The notes beneath the pieces are model-generated. The model was not told where the DNA came from. It worked only from the letters and a program-made list of their open reading frames with translations, and did not search any database. This document shows, in pieces, positions 32,411-40,807 of a stretch of 64,000 nucleotides of DNA. The stretch is from Strigamia acuminata (Eukaryota; Arthropoda; Chilopoda; Geophilomorpha; Linotaeniidae), in NCBI GenBank assembly GCA_949358305.1, contig OX442314.1:2173087-2237086 (forward strand). Direction: 5' to 3'. The translations under genes and the position numbers were made by a program. Numbering within the stretch: the first letter of the stretch is position 1; each line of letters starts with the position of its first letter.

Positions 32411-34051
32411 ATGGTAAGCGTAAATAAACTAGGAGACGATTATCGTCTTAACGCAGTGCATAAATTGGGCAAACGTCAACGTCGAGAAGTAGATGAGGTT
32501 CTCGCAGATCACGTTGGTTACGATGCATTATCCGATCTAGAAAAAAAAATTTTTGACGAGATCACAAAGACTAAAAATGCCCTGAAAGCTGCTTGCGATT
32601 CTATAATTAACGATTTGAACGCATTAAAACGTACCGTACAAGATCAAGCTAGTAAGCTAACGGGGCAAGGCGAAGGAATTGATACGAAGGATATTGATAA
32701 ACTCAAAAATGATATTGCCTATGCTACTATAAAATATGGAACGTTGGAACAAGATTTGATTAAGAAAATTAAAGAATTAGAAGCGAACATTAAGATATTA
32801 GTAGATAATGCGACTGCTTCCGGTGGTGTAGAAGTTGACGAAAAACAAATAAGCGCATTAGAAATCAAAATCAAAGACTTGATAAATGACGTTAAATCCG
32901 AGTTGGAATCTGCGATCGAAGATTTAAAGACTGGGTTGGAGACGTTGACTAATAGCTTAATCCAGAATAAAACCGATTATGATACAAAAATAAACGAAGC
33001 ATTGGATGAAGTAGAAACCAAAATCCAGAACTTAGACGTGGACAAAATCAGAACCAACATCGAGGCATCAAATGACAAGATAAAACAAGCACAGGATGAT
33101 ATAAAAAAGTTAGAAAAAAGTGTGGAAAATGAGGTTAAAGCCTTGGAAACCAAAATCAAAGCTTTACCCGCAAAATTTGGTGTTAGTAGCGAAAGTACGG
33201 AAGACTTAAAAACCAAAATTGAAGCGGCGAAAGCGGAGCTAGACACAGTCAGTACTGCCATTCAAAAAGATCTGGACGAGACTAAACTTAAATTAAACGA
33301 GTACGTAGACGAAAATTCCGTAAAGTCAGATAAAATGCAAACGAGCGTCAACGAGGTTACCGATAAAATCAAATTAGCCAACGAACAAATAATAACGTTG
33401 CAGGAAAACATGTTGTCCATTTTGACATCCGTTCAAGAAGAAATATCAAAAATTAGCGCAATTCCGAGCGTTGACGAATCAAGTTTTGCTCCCGCTGCTT
33501 TGGCCGGCACTGTCGATACGGTAGAAGCCACGTTAAATTCTAACATCGAAGCGAACAAAATAGAAGTTAATAAGAAATTGACGGAATTAGAAGACAAAAT
33601 ATCAAATCTAAATATTCCCGAAGTAGAAGAACAGGCCGATTTAGTGCTAGGGTTCCTACATTCGCAACGGACCGATTGGTTTTTGAAGGTGTCCGAAGAA
33701 TGGAAATTATTTGCACATAATGGGAAGTTTTATACTCCTCATTACGGGCATATAACGCGAATCAGTTTATTCATGTATGCTACTACAGCAGAATACACAG
33801 TAATACCTAACGAGTTTGAGTTTATCTTGTCTATTAACGGGCATGGTCGAACGTTCCATATTCCACGTACAGATGTTACAAAAACACCACGTAAAATGCC
33901 GGTATGTTTTAGAACGTACAATTTAGAGAAAAAAGTAGATTTTGATGATAACGATCACATTAGAATATCTACTGTCACCGATTGGAGTCCGGAAATAAAA
34001 GTTTACGCCCTCGTGTATTGCAGATTCGATCGTAGTAAATGGGACGATTAA
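32411..34051 (+). CDS. Long coiled-coil protein with globular C-terminal head, putative fiber
   Basis: 546 residues. Residues ~35-400 are almost entirely Lys/Glu/Asp/Ile/Leu with heptad-like spacing (KNALKAACDSIINDLNALK and many similar), interrupted by short Gly/Ser hinges (TGQGEG, ASGGVE). From about residue 405 the composition changes to beta-rich, aromatic sequence (WFLKVSEEWKLFAHNGKFY, GRTFHIPRTDV, VYALVYCRFDRSKW). A long stalk with a C-terminal head is the plan of trimeric viral attachment fibers. It is the last gene of the virion block and ends 16 bases from the convergent polymerase gene. Upstream is tattaaaaaa. I recognise no specific family. A structural scaffold or tail-like protein is an alternative. 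Confidence 0.7.
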   Translation: MVSVNKLGDDYRLNAVHKLGKRQRREVDEVLADHVGYDALSDLEKKIFDEITKTKNALKAACDSIINDLNALKRTVQDQASKLTGQGEGIDTKDIDKLKNDIAYATIKYGTLEQDLIKKIKELEANIKILVDNATASGGVEVDEKQISALEIKIKDLINDVKSELESAIEDLKTGLETLTNSLIQNKTDYDTKINEALDEVETKIQNLDVDKIRTNIEASNDKIKQAQDDIKKLEKSVENEVKALETKIKALPAKFGVSSESTEDLKTKIEAAKAELDTVSTAIQKDLDETKLKLNEYVDENSVKSDKMQTSVNEVTDKIKLANEQIITLQENMLSILTSVQEEISKISAIPSVDESSFAPAALAGTVDTVEATLNSNIEANKIEVNKKLTELEDKISNLNIPEVEEQADLVLGFLHSQRTDWFLKVSEEWKLFAHNGKFYTPHYGHITRISLFMYATTAEYTVIPNEFEFILSINGHGRTFHIPRTDVTKTPRKMPVCFRTYNLEKKVDFDDNDHIRISTVTDWSPEIKVYALVYCRFDRSKWDD

Positions 34052-34067
34052 ACTAACCATCGTCATA

Positions 34068-37000
34068 TTAATCCTCCGCCAAGCTTACGTATCCATAAGC
34101 CAAAGTATGAATACAATCATCTAATATCACTCGTTTCTTGTCTTTCGCCGACAATGCCAATTTGTCCACCTTGACCGTTGTGAGATCGTGCAGTTTTGAT
34201 TTGATCGTTTCAAATTTCAATCTGTGGGCCTCCCGTTCACCGAACAATATCTTCTTGTACGCCTCCAAGTCCAGCTCTTGCTCCACGACAGCCTTCTTTA
34301 TGCCTTTACATCGCATGTTCGTTTTCCCGTTCACGTTATAAGCGTAACATTTGGCTCTTAGCCCTACAAACTCTTCTATCGGCTCGCCGGCAGTCTCGTC
34401 TTTGAAGCATCCTATGACACGCCTGTTTCTGCCATCGGGTGGGTGGTAATTAGACAGATCCATCACTTGTGGTATTTCTTCTCTGAAGAACGAGTAGACT
34501 GACGGAGCTTCTATTTCGTACATCAAACTATCCGTATCTGTCATCAGCAATCTCAGCTTGTCTGAGAATTTTTTTTTCATGACGTTGTAATGAAAGTCGT
34601 AGAGCAAGCATTTAGACAAGTCCAGGATAGTTAAACCGCTGTAAATAGGTTTGTCTAACGTCAATTCCAGCTTTCGCCGTTCAACCAACACCAGTTTTTT
34701 GTTTAATTTTTTTTTTCCTTTGAAACCGACGTGGTTGACGTGAGTATTCAAGTCTTTTGCATTGTTTACCAGATAAAATTGTCTATATTTCCTCACGTCC
34801 TGCAAGGTTTTTCCAAAGACCGAATTGTTAGCTAATTTCGCCAATTCCTGCTCAAAATCACTGGTAGCTGACTTCCGTTTCTCAATATTCAATTTGATAT
34901 ACTTGGCCAGCCACGGTTTTTGCTCAAACGTCAGCACTCTTTTTATTTTCATCAACGTCATGCCCAGGGACAAGTACAATTGCAGAGCTCTGTAATGCAG
35001 AATGTAATTACAACGAGCTTGCAAATGCGGGATTAATCTGGGAGAAGTGTCATCCCCAGAACGTATCATTTCCGGAGCCAAAGGCAAACAATTGTGGGAC
35101 GAATGCAGTTCTTGCGGATATCCCAAATCCACTTCCAAGATGCATCCCATCGTATCGTTCTCTCCCATTTTTAAAATCCGTTCTTGTGACCATTCGGCTA
35201 CATTATCGTCGAAGGCAAACTTGCCAACTGGTAGCGGTTTGCTCATTGCCCAGGAATACATGGAATTCGCATCCAAATAGACGATGTAACTCTCTGGTTT
35301 CTCGCAATCGTATCCCGATGCCAGAAGAGGATTATTGGCTTTGGCGTAGCGTTGACTGATAGTGGCAACACCGCCTCTTATTCCTTGTTCGACAAACATG
35401 TACATATCTGGATCAGACAGAAGCTCCAATTTAACTTCGGTGATGAGCAGCGCAGCGTCCCAAGAAAGACTTGGAAACGTGATGTAATGACAGGGGTCTA
35501 GCTTGTAATGATTTAAACACATTTTTCTGAACTGTTCGAATATATCCGCCAACAACAGAGTGTCGGTCTTCAGATACAAATCGTGATATTCGCCCATGTT
35601 TTTAATTCCGAACGTTTTCCAAACTAACTGGGCATATTGGTATTCGTCGTCGGTTATGTTCTCAAATTCTTCTTTCGGCGGAAGTTTATCTTCTTGAAAT
35701 TTTGACCAACCGGTCATATATCTGTAAGGGTACACTCCTTTCCTCAACAGAAGATCAATTTCCTCGCCTTTAAACTCGCTTCGAAAGACAGCGAACTGCG
35801 ACTTCTCTAGATTTTTTGCCAAATTGGATAAACTGCTCGCGAGAAATTGGAAACTATCCATGAATTTTAACGTTACGACCTGTTTTGGATCATCACCGGT
35901 CTTGATTTTCAACGTGAACGATTTGTATAATTCCGAGTTTTCGGCGATCATCGTCACTTTTTCTGACGCGACGGTCAAATGCGGCAATATTAGATGAAAA
36001 TCATACTTTTTTCCATTATGGAAAATTATAGGCACAGATTTCCGCCAATGGTAGTTGAGGTTACAATTAGCGTGTGCGGCCCCACGAAACTTCCCGGTGA
36101 AATGGTTATGATCCAAGACTTTTGTCAAGCCTTTTAATTCTTCCAAGAATTCATCACCGCATAAGTAACACGTTGTTGCATTTCTATAAGCGATCCATTG
36201 AAGCGAAGTCATCGTTTTGGAATTGAATTGTTTATGTTCCAATTCGGAAAATTGCTGAACCACGGCTTTAATTTCCGCACGCAGCGATTGCAAAAAATGA
36301 TCGACGGCATCCGGACCTCTATACAGCTGTAACGGTCTGGAATAAGCTTCGTTCTCAGTGCACACTACTTTAAACGAATAACCGCACGGCTCGTGAGAAT
36401 TAATGATGATCGAATGTAAAGTGGGTTCGCTCTCCGCATCAGGTACTAAGAATGCCTCGAAATCGGCGTAACAAACGTACGGTAAAGGATATTTTTTTTT
36501 CTCACTTTTGAACGTACAGATAGCTCCTTCGTCGGGACATTTAGTGCTGCAGGCTTTATATTTCCCGCAGTATCGTTTATGCCTAACGAGCACTATGGCA
36601 CTGGAAAACCCGTTCATACAGTTCATGCAATAATACCGCTTATGTTTATTGCCGGCGCTCAAGAGTCGCGAGAAATCCCTGATCCACATGTAATGATTTT
36701 GTTTCTTCAGTAGGTTAATAGTGATAAGGCGGTTCGTCAGAATATCTACTTTAATCGGAACAATGCGGGACTTGGGCAGCAACTCGAATACATTAATGTT
36801 CAAACTTACATTCTGTCTTTCGAACGTAAGCACTTCTTTCGGCCCCACGGGAAAAACTAGCCCTTCGAGATTGAGTTTATTCATAAACTGTTCGTAATAA
36901 TCCGCTCTGCAAACATGAACGGGGGCTGGATACAAGGCAGCTAATACAGACCATAAAAAACTTTTTTGATCCGAGTTCTGGACATTTACAACGGCCTTTT

Positions 37001-38084
37001 TTTTCTGCAGACATTCGTCCAGTTCCTGATACGACGATTTTTCGGGAACGGAGTGGAATATCGACGCATGTTTGTCTCTTCCCACGCAGCTCTTGAATTG
37101 GTTATCGCAGTAGTGACACGGAAAATAACCCAGCAACCGTTTTGGATCCCTCACAAGTCCGTAGCTATTCTTTCCGTAGAAGAATAGATCTACGTGATGT
37201 TTCCTGTTTCTGTGAACGGTAACGTATCTTTCCACGCGATCGCCATTGCAATAATAAATAGTTACTTCGATATCGGGATTCTGCGACTGGAATTTTTCTA
37301 GGTTTCTGTAAGGCAGCGGAAATTCTAAGCCTTGCAAGTTCAATTCGTGCTCATACTTCAAGTAATTAGATATGCGTTCGGCATTAATAGCTACCGGATG
37401 TAAAGATGCAAGAATGGCCCAAACAAAAGACTTTCGCAAATCCATTTTAAAAGTCAAAACCGCTTTCTTATTGCGAATGACGGCCGATAAATCAATATTC
37501 GAACCCAATGGAAAGAAGATGGCATCTTTGCCCCATTCACCTTTCTGTTTTAAAATATCAAAATCAATTTTAAGAGCCTCTACACATACTAAACAGAAGT
37601 AGTCGTGAGTTTCTACATATTCAGCACTTTCTTCGGCCAGTTGCCTCGCAGCCAAATCCAAAATTGGATCAACATCATCCGTTAACATCACGAACGGCCC
37701 GGCCCGGTACCAAAAAAGAGCTGGCGACAATTTCACGGAATGCCGATATCTCAATTGCATCATAACACTCACTTTGCACGAATTCATGTCGGCTGCAACT
37801 TCCGCCACCAAAGCACGGATATTTGGAGCGGCATCTTTAATCACATCTTCTATTTCACAAATCCTTTCATCGAAATTGACCATGTACTCGCGCGATTGTC
37901 CATTAAAGATACCTTTATGAAGATAATACGGAACTGAGATAATCTTCTCAAAATCTTTATATTCGCCGCATTTCTTCAAAAGTTGATCCAAACCGACATT
38001 AAACTTGAAAGCCCTAGATAAATCGCCCCTTTTTCTTTTTCCTTTTAAAAACTCGACACATTTTCTGAATTTGTATCTATTCAT
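34068..38084 (-). CDS. Protein-primed DNA polymerase B with exonuclease and Endo VII-like insert
   Basis: 1338 residues from the ATG at 38,084; an in-frame GTG three codons upstream is unlikely as start. Exo I is YADFEAF (about 540s), Exo II FHNGKKYDF (about 690s), Exo III YLKTDTLLLAD (about 840). Between Exo I and II lies a zinc/HNH-type insert (CYLCGDEF, DHNHFTGKFRGAAH, CN). Polymerase motifs are A YLDANSMYSW (about 940), B KLANNSVFGKT (about 1087-1096) and C LMTDTDSLMY (about 1183-1192). The N-terminal 500 residues contain a duplicated module (SFVWAILASLHP and SFLWSVLAALYP) with two C2H2-like fingers. The enzyme replicates the element using a terminal-protein primer. All catalytic residues are present. 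Confidence 0.96.
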   Translation of the reverse strand: MNRYKFRKCVEFLKGKRKRGDLSRAFKFNVGLDQLLKKCGEYKDFEKIISVPYYLHKGIFNGQSREYMVNFDERICEIEDVIKDAAPNIRALVAEVAADMNSCKVSVMMQLRYRHSVKLSPALFWYRAGPFVMLTDDVDPILDLAARQLAEESAEYVETHDYFCLVCVEALKIDFDILKQKGEWGKDAIFFPLGSNIDLSAVIRNKKAVLTFKMDLRKSFVWAILASLHPVAINAERISNYLKYEHELNLQGLEFPLPYRNLEKFQSQNPDIEVTIYYCNGDRVERYVTVHRNRKHHVDLFFYGKNSYGLVRDPKRLLGYFPCHYCDNQFKSCVGRDKHASIFHSVPEKSSYQELDECLQKKKAVVNVQNSDQKSFLWSVLAALYPAPVHVCRADYYEQFMNKLNLEGLVFPVGPKEVLTFERQNVSLNINVFELLPKSRIVPIKVDILTNRLITINLLKKQNHYMWIRDFSRLLSAGNKHKRYYCMNCMNGFSSAIVLVRHKRYCGKYKACSTKCPDEGAICTFKSEKKKYPLPYVCYADFEAFLVPDAESEPTLHSIIINSHEPCGYSFKVVCTENEAYSRPLQLYRGPDAVDHFLQSLRAEIKAVVQQFSELEHKQFNSKTMTSLQWIAYRNATTCYLCGDEFLEELKGLTKVLDHNHFTGKFRGAAHANCNLNYHWRKSVPIIFHNGKKYDFHLILPHLTVASEKVTMIAENSELYKSFTLKIKTGDDPKQVVTLKFMDSFQFLASSLSNLAKNLEKSQFAVFRSEFKGEEIDLLLRKGVYPYRYMTGWSKFQEDKLPPKEEFENITDDEYQYAQLVWKTFGIKNMGEYHDLYLKTDTLLLADIFEQFRKMCLNHYKLDPCHYITFPSLSWDAALLITEVKLELLSDPDMYMFVEQGIRGGVATISQRYAKANNPLLASGYDCEKPESYIVYLDANSMYSWAMSKPLPVGKFAFDDNVAEWSQERILKMGENDTMGCILEVDLGYPQELHSSHNCLPLAPEMIRSGDDTSPRLIPHLQARCNYILHYRALQLYLSLGMTLMKIKRVLTFEQKPWLAKYIKLNIEKRKSATSDFEQELAKLANNSVFGKTLQDVRKYRQFYLVNNAKDLNTHVNHVGFKGKKKLNKKLVLVERRKLELTLDKPIYSGLTILDLSKCLLYDFHYNVMKKKFSDKLRLLMTDTDSLMYEIEAPSVYSFFREEIPQVMDLSNYHPPDGRNRRVIGCFKDETAGEPIEEFVGLRAKCYAYNVNGKTNMRCKGIKKAVVEQELDLEAYKKILFGEREAHRLKFETIKSKLHDLTTVKVDKLALSAKDKKRVILDDCIHTLAYGYVSLAED

Positions 38085-38220
38085 TCTGAGCACAGAATGA
38101 ATCTAAATCATTATTCTTTTTTATATAAAAGAAAAATAAATTTTAAAAAAAAAGGAAAATTGATTAAGAATGAAACATACTTTTAGGAATTTTTTTATTT
38201 ATTAATTAATTAATTAATGA
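38085..38220. promoter_or_regulatory. Upstream region of the polymerase gene
   Basis: On the minus strand tatataaaaaagaataatg lies about 30-45 bases before the ATG, matching the A-rich motif seen at other gene starts. The region is otherwise poly-A/T. Confidence 0.4.
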
Positions 38221-38476
38221 ATTGAATTACACATTTAGCATTTTCTATTAAATATTTACAAATAAATGAATTACTTGTAAATTAATTGAATTACACATTT
38301 AGCATTTTCTATTAAATATTTACAAATAAATGAATTACTTGTAAATTAATTGAATTACACATTTAGCATTTTCTATTAAATATTTACAAATAAATGAATT
38401 ACTTGTAAATTAATTGAATTACACATTTAAGATTTTTTATTAAATATTTACAAATAAATGAATTACTTGTAAATGA
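38221..38476. repeat. 64-bp tandem repeat, four units, Polinton right end
   Basis: Units start attgaattacacattta and contain ttacaaataaatgaattac, at 38,221, 38,285, 38,349 and 38,413, nearly identical; a partial fifth follows. Inverted, diverged similarity to the 22.75-22.95 kb palindrome suggests that both belong to the terminal inverted repeats. Confidence 0.9.
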
Positions 38477-38680
38477 ATTGAATTACTTGTAGTTATTTAT
38501 TTTAATTAATTAAATTAATATAATTTATTAGTTATTTATTTATTTATAAATTAAATAAATTAATATAATTTATTTATTTATTTATTTAAAAATTGAAGGG
38601 TAAGCATCATTTTTTTATGCTCCTGAAATCCATCTGAGTCTTTTCTTTCTTTGTTTTTCATTCATCCATCTTCATACCAT

Positions 38681-38783
38681 CGGGCCATTTCCTCCTTCAT
38701 CCCTTTAAATCCCTCCTTGAGGTAGAAATGAAGAATTGCATCTTAAATGCGTATTCATAGATCTCATATTTTACTACAACACA
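38681..38783 (-). repeat. Right arm of the 103-bp inverted repeat
   Basis: Reverse complement of 21,558-21,660 with about three differences. It encodes the same gag-like peptide (KYEIYEYAFKMQF) on the minus strand. Confidence 0.9.
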
Positions 38784-38945
38784 AGTGGTAACAATAAAAA
38801 GTGTGGTAGGAACGATTCCAGACAAAATAAATTGAAATTCAAGGGAAAGTGTTGCAACTGCAACAATTTTGGGCACCGAGCAAGCGAATGCAGAAACCCA
38901 AACCTTATAATTTGTGATTGTAATCTCTTGGCCACTCAAGGGTGA
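38784..38945 (+). mobile_element. Retroelement gag remnant with CCHC zinc knuckle
   Basis: The plus-strand frame encodes a CX2CX4HX4C knuckle (CCNCNNFGHRASEC) followed by RNP. It directly abuts the inverted gag-like arm on its left, so the two halves of a gag now face each other. No enzymatic domain remains. Confidence 0.6.
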
Positions 38946-39870
38946 CCTGCATCACTTCATACACTGCCCAATAGCCCCAAGGTCATCCCTCCTTGCAGAA
39001 TGGTATGACCCCGTATGGAGGAGGAGGGAGCTGAGTGGTGTAGAGACAAAGGAGAGTTTTGGGTTTCAACCGACTGTGTAGAAGTGAAGTCTTGAAGCCA
39101 GCATGGGCAGTCGTGCCCTGTGCTGACTCTCCTCCCTTTAAAACACTGCAACGCTTAGTGGTGAGATGTCAGATCCACCACAGCCTCCATGAGCGGTTGC
39201 ATGGGCCGTACAGCTGAGTACGGCCACGTCATTCATGGGAATTCCTCCCTGTGTGTGGTTTGCCTTTGCGGCACAGCCAACACGCAGGTAGACGGGAGAC
39301 TCCAACCTCTAGACAACGATTAATAAAGGCCAACAACCCAACAATCTGGAGTCCTTGTCTTATTTTACGTGAGTATGCGTCCCACTCCATGGTAACCAAT
39401 ACCCAGGCTGCCATGGATAAGACCATACCATCATAAATTGATGAATTACTCTTACCACAAGCACTGTCTGCGCTGTTTCAGTTGTGTTTCCTGTTTTGAA
39501 AAATGAGTAAACAAAAATTCAATACTTTGAAACACAGTGGACAGTCACATACGTATTTGATGCACGCAATGCAGTCAAACTGCAAAATCCATTTCTGTGT
39601 TTAAAAAAATTCTAAGAGTGGGCGTGTGCATGACATTTAAACAACAAAACAAGTTTAACTGCAAGTTAGCATTTAGAGCAATTTAGATTAAACACCAGGC
39701 TGAAGTTGGCACAACATTAACATTCACCGTAATTAGAGATTGAATAGATCCCAATTTTTTTTAACACAGATTTCAATTGTGTATATAATACATTTTATAC
39801 ATCAAACATTTGCATGCACACTAATGGAAAATCCTATAAAATCAGCAAAACGCTCCGAGTGTTCAAGTTA
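38946..39870. other. Retroelement debris or intergenic, no gene
   Basis: GC-richer up to about 39,430, with several short overlapping ORFs on both strands, then AT-rich. It may be the 3' part of the gag remnant's element. No domain is visible. Confidence 0.35.
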
Positions 39871-39874
39871 AGCA

Positions 39875-40410
39875 ATCAAATTTTAATGGACTGATTCTGC
39901 ATGATATTGAACACGATTGAAATCGATCGACGACTTGGACACTTTCGATTCCAGGTGGCTCAAAGCGCAGCAATACAATCTGAGAAAATTGGTCTTCCTG
40001 TACCCTCGCGACGACATTGAGGAAGAGCTGGATATAGGCGTGCTCACGTGTCCCAAAATTTCCAGAATCGACATGACCCCGAATATCTTCACCCTCAAAT
40101 TGCTGCACCGTTTGACGAAATTCAAGAAGTTGCGCAAGTTGTACGTCGACGTGCGTTATGACTCGGACGTGAAAATAGCGGAGCAAAATGATGCGTTCGA
40201 TTGAGTTTGTTTGCGCGATTTGCGGTTTGATAAATTGGTGGAATTTAGACTGTATGAGAGGACAGATCGTTGAGTTAGCTCTGTTTATTTGTTCGAGTTG
40301 TTAGACGTGTGTCCCAAACTGGAGAATCTCGTTCTTTTGCAGTGTTCCGGCTTCAGTAACAAAATTGCGCACTAGTGGCCGACGTGTTGAACGTTGTTGT
40401 AAATCAGATT
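39875..40410 (+). pseudogene. LRR-family pseudogene A (3' exon only)
   Basis: This region aligns with exon 3 of the intact family member at 46,586-47,473: DSRWLKAQQYNLRK, LLHRLTKFKKLRKLYVDV, then in broken frames LLDVCPKLENLVL and GFSNKIA. Stops interrupt it after FD near 40,203 and again near 40,275 and 40,373. Exons 1 and 2 are missing. It is a decayed copy in the same orientation as the other family members. Confidence 0.8.
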
Positions 40411-40807
40411 CCACAGAATGGAACTTTTTCACTTTTCAGCATCATCACTTCCTTCAAATGCCATTACATTACAAAACCATTCAAACACGCAAACCACACA
40501 CAAACCTCCATTAGCAATTCATGTCTTTTCATTAGTAAACAAAGCAGATGTTAAACCGCTAAAATTGCTATACCAATAATCGCCATTTTTGGTTGTTTCT
40601 TTTTTATTGTTTACTTTGTCTTCTGGTTTTAATTTTCCCAAAATGGTTGCGTTTGAACGAATTATATACCCCGCTAATTGTTTCATTACCTGTTGCTGTA
40701 GTAACTATTCTTGTAAATTTAGAAAATCGATATTTCTATTCATCGAGTTCAGAAAGGCCCCGACCAAATCAAAATTTCAGGCCGAAATATCATCAGCAGA
40801 ATTAAAA

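Larger units (their letters stand above)
22690..38600. mobile_element. Polinton/Maverick virus-like DNA transposon, apparently complete
   Basis: The segment carries the diagnostic Polinton set: protein-primed DNA polymerase B, retroviral-type integrase, FtsK/HerA-type packaging ATPase, adenain-like protease, double-jelly-roll major capsid and penton-type minor capsid proteins. Genes form three blocks: minus 23.9-27.0 kb, plus 27.0-34.05 kb, minus 34.07-38.08 kb. Spacing is compact, with several overlaps, and no large ORF is broken, so the copy is probably young. The ends are uncertain. Both termini are AT-rich and share diverged inverted similarity (ttaataggaaatg at 22.8 kb against the complement of cattttctattaa at 38.2 kb), but I could not fix AG...CT ends or a 6-bp target duplication. 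Confidence 0.93.
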
